Shown here: piece after piece, positions 1-6,833 of the stretch
Layout: every line of letters begins with the position of its first letter
How positions within the stretch are numbered: the stretch's first letter is position 1
Source: JAFGIT01 sp016929465 [NCBI: Candidatus Coatesbacteria bacterium]
GTDB lineage: Bacteria > B130-G9
DNA length: 9,646 nucleotides
NCBI GenBank assembly: GCA_016929465.1
Contig: JAFGIT010000042.1
Span: 1 to 9,646 of the forward strand
Reading direction: 5' to 3'
The notes under the pieces: model-generated
What the model was told of the DNA's origin: nothing
The model's input: the letters and a program-made list of their open reading frames with translations, nothing else
The model's database searches: none
Translations under genes and position numbers: made by a program

Positions 1-1
1 C

Positions 2-316
2 ATCATCGGCGGCGGTTTCTTTGGATGTGACACCGTCCGTGTGGGGCACAACGTGCGGATAGCAGTTCTCGTCAGCGACACGGATGGGTCCTCGGACATC
101 GACCGCGTGGAGCTATTCCTCGAGGGCGGAATCCCGACCGGCATTGGGCTGCACGACGACGGGGTCGATGGCGATGATTACGCGGGGGACGGTATATACT
201 CATTCCAGACACCCATGCCTTCAGGGATCCCGTCTGGAAACATGACGCTGGAGGTGGTCGCGTTCGACAAGTCAGGTAATTCCAGCGCGAGGTATCCCTA
301 CTTCACAATACTATAG
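2..316 (+). CDS. 3' end of a secreted Ig-like repeat protein (partial, cut by window edge)
   Basis: The reading frame is open from the window edge (first full codon at base 2) to the TAG at 314-316, so only the last 104 residues are visible. They form one Ig-like or cadherin-like beta-sandwich repeat. It starts with an IIGGGFFG motif, passes through DIDRVELFLEGGIPTG and an acidic DDGVDGDD...AGDGIYSF loop, and ends in VVAFDKSGNSSARYPYFTIL. The DDG-x-x-GD-x-x-AGDG pattern resembles the repeat that databases name choice-of-anchor X, and its aspartates could bind calcium (inference). The same domain, with few changes, closes the next gene (about residues 981-1088), so the two are tandem paralogues. 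The first ATG in frame lies at 41, inside the domain, and is not the real start. The function of the missing N-terminal part cannot be seen. Confidence 0.9.
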   Translation: MIGGGFFGCDTVRVGHNVRIAVLVSDTDGSSDIDRVELFLEGGIPTGIGLHDDGVDGDDYAGDGIYSFQTPMPSGIPSGNMTLEVVAFDKSGNSSARYPYFTIL

Positions 317-330
317 GCATCGAAATACCG

Positions 331-360
331 GCCCGACTTCGGGCGGCGCTGACTGCGCCG
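331..360 (+). terminator. Tandem GC-rich hairpins after the first gene (possible terminator or REP-like element)
   Basis: Two adjacent perfect stem-loops lie 14 bp after the stop codon. The first is GCCCG (331-335), loop ACTT, CGGGC (340-344). The second is CGGCGC (344-349), loop TGACT, GCGCCG (355-360). Only CTCTTC follows, not a clean T-run, so intrinsic termination is uncertain. The second hairpin and its CGCCGCT...TCGTC flank resemble hairpin A of the repeat after the next gene (3702-3730). It could therefore be a diverged member of that family. Confidence 0.4.
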
Positions 361-396
361 CTCTTCGTCACACAACATCAAGACACGGAGAGTAAT

Positions 397-3300
397 GTGA
401 GAAGAATGAAGACTTATCTTGCCCTTCCCTGCCTCTTCTTTGGGCTTTGTGCCTTTGCCTGGGCCAATTCGAATGGTCATTCAGAAGGGGATGGCAGCGC
501 GTATATCCCCGGCACCGAGGGACGTATGCTGAGGGAATTCAAACTCCGAACGGAATTAGCCGAGTCCGCCGAAGCCTCGCTGTCGCTTGCGCCGGACTGG
601 CTCAGGATGGACCTGAGCGACATGTTCACTCGGCTACCGTCCGAAGACCAGGAGGCGTATGGACTGCTCCTACTATCGATCGCCGACCCGAGGCTTATCG
701 ACGAAGTGGCCTTCTCGATCGCGCATTCATCCGCCCGGATTCTCACGGAGACCGATCCACAGCTATACGCAAGGAACGCTGAGCTACTATACCAGATATC
801 GGAGGAGGTACCATACGCGGAGATAATCGACCAGGGAGAGCCCGGTGTCGATCCCGATTTCTATTCAACCGTCAGATATCAGACAAAAAGGGGCGGTGTG
901 ATGGGCCAATACGAGCTGCCGATGGACGTCTATTATTGGGAAGTTGCCCATCCCAGGCTGCCGGAGGAGATCCCTTCGATGAGCTCAGATGCCGCTGATG
1001 ACGATTTCGCGTGCGGGTACCTCTGGCGTGAGTACCTGTTCTACAACCCATCCGATGAATACGACTACAGCACAAACTTCATGGCCACGACACCAAATAG
1101 GATATACGACTCGGACGTGTCCGGCTGGGGTCGATCCGCAAGCGGCTACCTGTCGGATGGCGGCAGGACATGCCCCGACGGCATAGTTGCCGCCGGCCCC
1201 GCATGGGAGATGCCCACGCTGATCGAATATTCCCTTGGCTACTGCAGGGTCGTGGTGACTACGATGGAGCTGGAGCGAGCCCACGCAATGGGTAAGACGG
1301 AATTATTAGAGAATCTCATCATGCGGTCCGGTCCCTATGGCAACGATCTTCTCCTGCCCCCACACGATCCGAACGGAAGCTACGTCAACCCCGATCAGGT
1401 GGTCATACTCGACACGAGCGGCAACCAGGAGATGCTAGGGCCCATAACCTCAGTGCTGGATAGCCACGAAATCATTTACTGGGTGAACGCACCCGATGAC
1501 CTTTACGACGCCAGCTGGGACACAATCAGAAAGGTCATCATCCCCTCGCACCAGGATTGGGCCTTCTACGAATCGATCGCTGACAGCCAGTTCATGGACA
1601 AGTTCAACGTCTGGGCCGGGCGAGTGTCAGGAGTGCTGGAGTTCCATGGGGCATGCGACATCGGGGATTCTTGGTCAGGCCTTCAGCTCTTCGGATTGAG
1701 ATACAACCCGGAGCCCCTTGACGACCTATCGGTATTCGGTTACCCAGTCCTTGGGGATGTTATCGGTAACGCCGACTATTTCTGGGACGATACGGTGACC
1801 GGAGCGGTGCTTCCTGGCAACAGGCCCTTCGAATCAGGGGCGATGGCACTCGATGTGGTTACCAACTGGGTATCCAGAAACATGGCCTTTAAGAGGAAGG
1901 GCTCCCACTGGCTCACTCAGTCGAACGAGATCTGCTACGGCCATGGCGGTTACTGCGGGGAGATAGGGCACTTGCTGAACGCGGCGGCGAGGACTTGTCT
2001 GCTGCCCTCAGCGACGGTCTGCGACTACGTGTTCGACCACGTCTCGAACGAGTTCTGGGAGGGAGAATGGCGCGGCTATGAAGTCGGCTGGGAGGTGGGC
2101 AGCTCGATCATCGCAAGCCAGAATATGATTTCGAGCGACGCCTATGCGGTGGTTCACGAGCGAGCCGATATGTACTCGATCAATGCAACATCGAGATTCA
2201 CCCCGGTCTGCCGGTTCCACGCAACGGTCCAGGACCTCTTCGGGAACCCGGTCGATTGCGCTATGGTGCGTGTGTGGGTCCCCCTGGGTGGTAGTGACGG
2301 TGTGTTTGGGAATCCAATAGCGGATTATACCGATTCCAGGGGCGAGGCGGTCCTGGAACTGGGCGACAACCACGACTACTGGTTCGAGGTCAGGAGCGCA
2401 TCGGGCAACCTGGATAGGCAGAAGATACTTGCGAACACGCAGGCTGATATGGACTACATGCACACGTTCACGGTCGATGGCCCGCCTGTTCCGCAGATGC
2501 CGGCTATCGAGCCGATTGAATTCGCTTCGACCCCCGAGCCGGCATATCGGTTGAATGTCTCATTCGCCGCGGACTATGAGACGATATACAGCCTGAGCAG
2601 GATGACTTTTTCCATTAAGAAGGAGAGCAGCGCGAATATCGACTTCTTCGTCCTGAATGGCGAGAATTTCACCAAGTATAAAGCAGGGGAGCCATTCTCA
2701 GCGTATGAATGGCGGAATGACATCAAGGCAGATGAGTTCGAGGTCGAAATCCCAGACCAAGTCGCGTACTACCTCATCTTCTCGAATGAGGACACCCACT
2801 CCGCCAGGCAGTTTGTGACCATCAACCTGTCTGTGTCCGAGAATCAGGATGGTGCCTGGAATGTGATCGAGGATTTCGAGACATTCGAGGGGATACCCGC
2901 GGGCAAGGCATACATCATCACCCTCAACAACCGCACCGCCCCAAGCGTCTATGCGGCCGGCTTCTTCGAGGCCGAGGTCAATTCTGCAGGCGGCTTCGAA
3001 TTTGGCATTCAGGCGCTGGTGCTCGACCCGGACAGCGCGTGCGACATCGCCGAGGTTGAGCTGTGCTATGCCGGGATCCCGCTCGGAAAGGTTTTGACCG
3101 ACGATGGACTGTCCGGCGACGCGGTTGCCGGCGACGGGATTTTCACCCTCGCCGAGTCGTATCTGCCGGATATGATATCACCTGGAGTCTATCCTCTGGA
3201 GGTCGCGGTGTCCGACATCGCCGGCAATTCGGGCGTGCCCTGGCCCTATCTACGCGTTGGCTCAGTGCAGATTGCTCTTACAGCCGCAGCATCTCCTATG

Positions 3301-3663
3301 AATCCCAACGTCTATAAGCCCGTAGCGACCGCGGAGGGAGCACCCAGGATAATCGGCGGCGGTTTCTTTGGCGCAGACGCGATCGACCCGGGGGATGTCG
3401 TCCGCATCGTCGTATTCGTGGAGGACCCGGATGGTCTCTCCGACATCGACCGAGTGGAACTCTATCTTGAAGGCGGCATTCCGACAGGGCTTTCGCTCAA
3501 CGACGATGGCATCGATGGTGACGACCAAGCCGGAGATGCTCTTTTTACCTTCCAGACCGCCTTGCCAGAGGGTCTGCCGTCATCTGATATGACACTTGAA
3601 GTCGTCGCCTTCGACAAATCTGGAAATTCCAGCGCGAGGTATCCTTATTTCACCATCAGGTAA
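397..3663 (+). CDS. Secreted transglutaminase-like protein with C-terminal Ig-like repeats
   Basis: This is a 1088-aa exported protein. The GTG start at 397 is chosen because GGAG (387-390) sits 6 nt upstream; ATG 406 is the alternative. Residues 1-23 form a Sec signal peptide with probable cleavage after AWA; there is no lipobox. Residues 24 to about 480 match nothing I recognise. A transglutaminase-like core follows: GGYCGE with Cys520, then DHVSNEFW with His548, then GEWRGYEV, where Glu562 seems to take the place of the usual third catalytic Asp. This fold serves proteases, transglutaminases and peptide-binding proteins, so the reaction is not predictable. Residues about 605-672 look like a carboxypeptidase-regulatory-type sandwich and about 689-820 form another beta domain. 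Residues about 848-953 and 981-1088 are two Ig-like repeats with DDG...AGDG loops. The last one nearly duplicates the end of the preceding gene. There is no transmembrane anchor at the C terminus, so it is probably outer-surface or extracellular (inference). Confidence 0.9.
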   Translation: MRRMKTYLALPCLFFGLCAFAWANSNGHSEGDGSAYIPGTEGRMLREFKLRTELAESAEASLSLAPDWLRMDLSDMFTRLPSEDQEAYGLLLLSIADPRLIDEVAFSIAHSSARILTETDPQLYARNAELLYQISEEVPYAEIIDQGEPGVDPDFYSTVRYQTKRGGVMGQYELPMDVYYWEVAHPRLPEEIPSMSSDAADDDFACGYLWREYLFYNPSDEYDYSTNFMATTPNRIYDSDVSGWGRSASGYLSDGGRTCPDGIVAAGPAWEMPTLIEYSLGYCRVVVTTMELERAHAMGKTELLENLIMRSGPYGNDLLLPPHDPNGSYVNPDQVVILDTSGNQEMLGPITSVLDSHEIIYWVNAPDDLYDASWDTIRKVIIPSHQDWAFYESIADSQFMDKFNVWAGRVSGVLEFHGACDIGDSWSGLQLFGLRYNPEPLDDLSVFGYPVLGDVIGNADYFWDDTVTGAVLPGNRPFESGAMALDVVTNWVSRNMAFKRKGSHWLTQSNEICYGHGGYCGEIGHLLNAAARTCLLPSATVCDYVFDHVSNEFWEGEWRGYEVGWEVGSSIIASQNMISSDAYAVVHERADMYSINATSRFTPVCRFHATVQDLFGNPVDCAMVRVWVPLGGSDGVFGNPIADYTDSRGEAVLELGDNHDYWFEVRSASGNLDRQKILANTQADMDYMHTFTVDGPPVPQMPAIEPIEFASTPEPAYRLNVSFAADYETIYSLSRMTFSIKKESSANIDFFVLNGENFTKYKAGEPFSAYEWRNDIKADEFEVEIPDQVAYYLIFSNEDTHSARQFVTINLSVSENQDGAWNVIEDFETFEGIPAGKAYIITLNNRTAPSVYAAGFFEAEVNSAGGFEFGIQALVLDPDSACDIAEVELCYAGIPLGKVLTDDGLSGDAVAGDGIFTLAESYLPDMISPGVYPLEVAVSDIAGNSGVPWPYLRVGSVQIALTAAASPMNPNVYKPVATAEGAPRIIGGGFFGADAIDPGDVVRIVVFVEDPDGLSDIDRVELYLEGGIPTGLSLNDDGIDGDDQAGDALFTFQTALPEGLPSSDMTLEVVAFDKSGNSSARYPYFTIR

Positions 3664-3693
3664 TCGCGAAGTAGTCTTGGATGGTGCGGCTTA

Positions 3694-3795
3694 TATGGAG
3701 TGCGGTGGCTCGACGCCGCTTTTATTCGTCGCGGCTCGACGCGACAACGACCGCTATGATCAATTGTCTTGTGGGACAACATATCCGACAGGGAT
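3694..3795 (+). repeat. Hairpin repeat, direct copy 1
   Basis: The first 72 bp (3694-3765) are identical to 3831-3902. They hold two stem-loops with the same 6-nt loop GCTCGA. Hairpin A is GCGGTG (3702-3707) with CGCCGC (3714-3719), including one G-T wobble. Hairpin B is GTCGCG (3728-3733) with CGCGAC (3740-3745), a perfect match. After the identical core, similarity at the same 137-bp offset returns at 3780-3795 (13 of 16 bases), so the unit was probably larger and partly diverged. It starts 31 bp after a stop codon and resembles REP or other dispersed intergenic repeats. Confidence 0.85.
3702..3727 (+). terminator. Possible intrinsic terminator of the transglutaminase-like gene
   Basis: Hairpin A of repeat copy 1 (six pairs, GCTCGA loop) is followed directly by TTTTATT, a short T-rich run 39 bp after the stop of the 1088-aa gene. 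This is the layout of an intrinsic terminator, though the stem is short. The same structure recurs in copy 2 at 3839-3864. Confidence 0.35.
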
Positions 3796-3830
3796 GAGAG
3801 TAAATCCAGTCGTGTGCGGTGACTGGCCCG

Positions 3831-3932
3831 TATGGAGTGCGGTGGCTCGACGCCGCTTTTATTCGTCGCGGCTCGACGCGACAACGACCGCTATGATCAA
3901 TTTTCCCGACTTATGGCATATCTGAAGGGGAT
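3831..3932 (+). repeat. Hairpin repeat, direct copy 2
   Basis: This is the second direct copy, exactly 137 bp after the first. Bases 3831-3902 match copy 1 at all 72 positions. Hairpin A lies at 3839-3856 and hairpin B at 3865-3882. Bases 3917-3932 match copy 1 at 13 of 16 positions, while the 14 bases between (3903-3916) are mostly different. Perfect identity next to diverged flanks suggests recent duplication or conversion of the hairpin core. Short frames that run through the repeats are not treated as genes. Confidence 0.85.
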
Positions 3933-3971
3933 TGAAGCAGATTTATTAGATCGCTATCTCAAGCCACCTCA

Positions 3972-4002
3972 AATGAAGGCGACATCGAGCTGTCGCACCC
4001 CA
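3972..4002 (-). repeat. Hairpin repeat, inverted diverged copy
   Basis: The reverse complement of this 31-base stretch aligns without gaps to 3696-3726. It matches at 23 of 31 positions and all eight differences are transitions. The stem-loop is GCGACA (3979-3984), loop TCGAGC (the complement of GCTCGA), TGTCGC (3991-3996), with six perfect pairs. Two stem pairs change from G-C to A-T on both sides, and the one wobble pair of the direct copies becomes a Watson-Crick pair. It closes the repeat block in the opposite direction. Confidence 0.7.
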
Positions 4003-4041
4003 AACGCGGCCATCATCAGAAGGTAGTGGGGTCAGGATCCT

Positions 4042-4067
4042 TTACCATATATACTCCCTCATGGTAA
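4042..4067. promoter_or_regulatory. 7-bp inverted repeat upstream of the beta-helix gene
   Basis: TTACCAT (4042-4048) and ATGGTAA (4061-4067) are perfect inverted repeats with a 12-nt spacer, 72 bp before the ATG at 4140. This could be a regulator binding site or a weak hairpin. A poor promoter-like TTGCAT lies at 4089-4094, but no convincing -10 box pairs with it. Confidence 0.3.
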
Positions 4068-4139
4068 TATCTCGCTCGTCAACTACTATTGCATTGTCGG
4101 CTATTCTGGATATCTGAACTCATCCTTGGGAGCTTATAA

Positions 4140-6167
4140 ATGAGCATAAGGAACTATCTCCTCATAGCAGTGTCGTTCTTCGTAATTCTCAGCACGGTGG
4201 CCGTTGCTGCGCCGTCGATATCGATATTCACGGACAAGACTGATTACGTCGGGGGCGAGGTGATCGAGGTGAGTCTCGCCGCTGAGAATTACGAGGAAAC
4301 GCTCGTCGTTGACGTCTATATCGGCCTGATAATGCCCTGGGGCAGCATCTACACCTATGCGAATGATTCCTGGCAGTATGCGCTGGTCCCGTGGATCCCG
4401 AGCATCGAATTTCCCAGCCAATTCGTCTTGGACGAGACGCCCTTCTTCTGGTTCGATGTGCCCTACGGAGTTGACGCGGATTTTGACTTTGCGGCCGCGC
4501 TAACCGTCCTCGGCACGCTCGATTTCGTGTCGGAGATAAGCTACGCCCACTTCAGCATTGGCCCGGGAACAATCTCGGATTACTACGTTGATGCGGAAAG
4601 CGGAGCCGACGCAAACGATGGCTCCGAGGAGAAGCCCTGGCGAACGATCACGCACGCGCTCGCCTTGATAGAGGGTTCGGAGGAGAATCCGCTCACGGTT
4701 CACATTCTTGAGGGGACCTATTCTGCGGGCACGAATGGCGAGCAGTTCCCGCTCAACATGAAGAGCTGGGTCTCGCTTTCGGGAGTGAATCGAGAGACCA
4801 CGATTCTCGATGCGGAGCATCAGGCGAACCACATCATCTATTGCAGCGGGGCGACCGACCTGACCATCGAGGGTATGACACTCAAGCGAGGAAAAGCCGA
4901 TGGAGAGGGCGGCCTCGATGTCATCGGCGGCGGGATTCTGTGCGCCCACGGCTCATCCCCCGTTATCCGCAACAACATTATCACGGAATGCGAGGCAGAA
5001 TCTGGTGGCGGGATCTACTCGACCGACAGCGCGCCGGAGATCGATGGGAACTCCATCCATGGCTGCTCAACGTCTGCAAGCGGCGGTGCAATCACACTCT
5101 ACCTGCGGTCCGCATCGGTCACGAATAACACAATTTCGGACAACACAGCCGGTTGGTCTGGAGGTGCGGTCATTTGTTTCGATTGCGACGTCTTGATTGA
5201 GGGCAATTACATACTGGACAACAATTCGCTTGGCGAAGAGGCAGCCGGGGGGGCTGTTGTTTGTGAAGACTGCTCCGCGACCATCTACAACAACGGCATC
5301 TCGGGGAATACATCTGCGTGCGAAGGCGGCGGAATTCTCTTGAGCGGTTTCGAGCCGTTCGTGGTGGAAGACAACAATATCGCCGAGAACTCGTGCGACG
5401 GTCGTGGCGGGGGTGTCTGCCTTTCGGGATGCGTGGACGCGGTTGTGGAGAACAATGACATAAGTGGCAACACGGCTGTCGATCTTGGTGGCGGCATTTT
5501 TTGCTGGGGCACAGATTCATTCACGCTCTTGAATAACGCCCTATCTGCAAACAGCACGGATGCATCAGGCGGGGGCGTTATGCTGTGGGGGGTCACGGGG
5601 GAAGTGACGATTGAGGATAACCTGATCACCTCTGGCACCGCTGCCATAAACGGTGGCGGGTTATTCCTGCTGGAGACTTCGGGCGGCATTCTGAATAATA
5701 CCATTACGGAGAACACATCGGGCGGCGATGGCGGCGGGATAGCCTGCCACAGCTCGTCACCCGAGATATATGACAACGACATATCGAATAACGTCTCAAA
5801 CGCGGACGCTGGTAGCGGCGGCGGAGCAATTGCCCTGAACGACAGCAATTCAGAGGTCCATTACAATACAATCGCGGACAATTGGTGTGCGAACTGCGGC
5901 GGGGGAATACAAATATGCTGCGACAGCACGGCGGCCATCTACGAGAATGAGTTCTTGCGGAACCACGCCGAATTCATGGGCGGCGGGATCGCCTGCTATG
6001 GGGCATCTCCGACGATTGAGGATAATGCCTTCACGGAAAACACAGCCGGCTGGAACGGTGGCGCGGTCTATGTATCGCGTGACAGTAACGCGACGATTGA
6101 GGGCAACACCATGAGTAATAACTCCGCCTTAGAGGGCGGCGACGATATATTCCACGAGGGCGATTGA
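4140..6167 (+). CDS. Secreted right-handed parallel beta-helix protein
   Basis: This is a 675-aa exported protein. The ATG at 4140 has GGGAG (4128-4132) 7 nt upstream. Residues 1 to about 24 are a Sec signal peptide (LLIAVSFFVILSTVAVAA). Residues about 25-145 form a beta-rich domain starting ISIFTDKTDYVGGEVIEV, like an Ig-type macroglobulin strand. From Tyr148, YYVDAESGADANDGSEEKPW and the following TITHAL are typical of DUF1565, the cap of many beta-helix proteins. From residue 263 to the end there are 15 coils of 25-29 residues plus a partial one. Each coil begins GGGI/GGAV and carries an N-x-I/N-T-I-S-x-N turn. Such helices bind or cleave polysaccharides or serve as adhesins. No catalytic residues can be assigned here, so no enzyme activity is claimed. 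Cysteines cluster between coils (CFDC, CEDC, CANC, ICC). No anchor or sorting domain is visible, and the shared Ig-like tail of its neighbours is absent. Confidence 0.9.
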   Translation: MSIRNYLLIAVSFFVILSTVAVAAPSISIFTDKTDYVGGEVIEVSLAAENYEETLVVDVYIGLIMPWGSIYTYANDSWQYALVPWIPSIEFPSQFVLDETPFFWFDVPYGVDADFDFAAALTVLGTLDFVSEISYAHFSIGPGTISDYYVDAESGADANDGSEEKPWRTITHALALIEGSEENPLTVHILEGTYSAGTNGEQFPLNMKSWVSLSGVNRETTILDAEHQANHIIYCSGATDLTIEGMTLKRGKADGEGGLDVIGGGILCAHGSSPVIRNNIITECEAESGGGIYSTDSAPEIDGNSIHGCSTSASGGAITLYLRSASVTNNTISDNTAGWSGGAVICFDCDVLIEGNYILDNNSLGEEAAGGAVVCEDCSATIYNNGISGNTSACEGGGILLSGFEPFVVEDNNIAENSCDGRGGGVCLSGCVDAVVENNDISGNTAVDLGGGIFCWGTDSFTLLNNALSANSTDASGGGVMLWGVTGEVTIEDNLITSGTAAINGGGLFLLETSGGILNNTITENTSGGDGGGIACHSSSPEIYDNDISNNVSNADAGSGGGAIALNDSNSEVHYNTIADNWCANCGGGIQICCDSTAAIYENEFLRNHAEFMGGGIACYGASPTIEDNAFTENTAGWNGGAVYVSRDSNATIEGNTMSNNSALEGGDDIFHEGD

Positions 6168-6197
6168 GCCGCCTGGCAGCTTGCGTCAATTCTCATG

Positions 6198-6212
6198 GAG
6201 CCGAATCGGCTC
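6198..6212 (+). terminator. Short hairpin after the beta-helix gene
   Basis: GAGCCG (6198-6203), loop AAT, CGGCTC (6207-6212) form a perfect 6-bp stem 30 bp after the stop. No T-run follows, so it is at best a weak terminator or a 3'-end stabiliser. Confidence 0.3.
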
Positions 6213-6219
6213 TCGTCTG

Positions 6220-6248
6220 TTGAAAGTCAGAGAAGCACGAATTATCGT
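6220..6248 (+). promoter_or_regulatory. Possible sigma-70-type promoter of the tRNA-Arg gene
   Basis: TTGAAA (6220-6225, five of six consensus bases) and TATCGT (6243-6248, four of six) are 17 bp apart. Transcription would start about 14 nt before the mature tRNA 5' end. The spacing is ideal but the -10 box is weak. Confidence 0.35.
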
Positions 6249-6268
6249 TGCTGCTGTAAATAGAGGTT

Positions 6269-6345
<77 letters not shown>

Positions 6346-6833
6346 TCCTATAGGGCGATTACGGAGATTTTGTCATGACAATCGACTGCTGCATATTTTG
6401 GCCATTTAGCCTCATTTATACACATCCTTAATCCTCTAAACTGCACACTGAGTGCACACTCCTGCGGTCCTAGCCAATTCTCAGAATCCTATCTATATTA
6501 TACTATATAGCCCTTATAAGAACAATAGACGTCAATCCACAGCGCAGACAATAGGACCGCATAGCCACCCGGATTCTTCACACAGACCTATAAGATGTTC
6601 TCGACCGGATACGCAGATCAGAGACTTGGGAGATCCTCAATATAGCCTATGAGTCGCAATATAACTGCACATTTAGTGCGCATTAGGTGAATATTCTATC
6701 GCAAATGCTCTTCATAATGAGCGCAATTCCAGGTCTAGTGACTTATACGCGCTCCGCATTTTGGCTTACAAGGACGGTGAATAGGAAGCACTCACGCCGC
6801 CGATAAATGTGTCCGATTGTCCCTGATACTTGT
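6346..6833. other. AT-rich gene-free stretch with two similar dyads
   Basis: I see no credible gene here. The frames present lack ribosome binding sites and have unconvincing composition. The stretch is AT-richer than the left part. Two similar dyads occur in it: AACTGCAC-N5-GTGC at 6439-6455 (spacer ACTGA) and at 6663-6679 (spacer ATTTA). No terminator, integrase or repeat of the tRNA end was recognised. Confidence 0.5.

Noticed and set aside
2008-2463. 151-aa minus-strand frame inside the transglutaminase-like gene
   Set aside because: It lies wholly opposite a strongly supported gene, has no recognisable domain and reads as an antisense shadow.
3694-4002. CRISPR array
   Set aside because: There are only two direct copies, 72 bp long, with an unequal diverged remainder and one inverted copy. 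The spacing and unit do not fit repeats with unique spacers.
3596-4026. Three short frames across the repeat block (3596-3925 and 3832-4026 on +, 3645-3884 on -)
   Set aside because: They are translations of the hairpin repeats, for example MECGGSTPLLFVAARRDNDRYDQ appearing twice. They start inside other features and have no convincing ribosome sites.
5285-5848. 187-aa minus-strand frame inside the beta-helix gene
   Set aside because: It is the antisense shadow of GGG/Asn-rich coils, giving artificial PPP runs. The + strand frame has a signal peptide and regular coils.
6452-6652. 66-aa + strand frame after the tRNA
   Set aside because: There is no ribosome site, no recognisable domain, and the low-complexity composition of AT-rich non-coding DNA.
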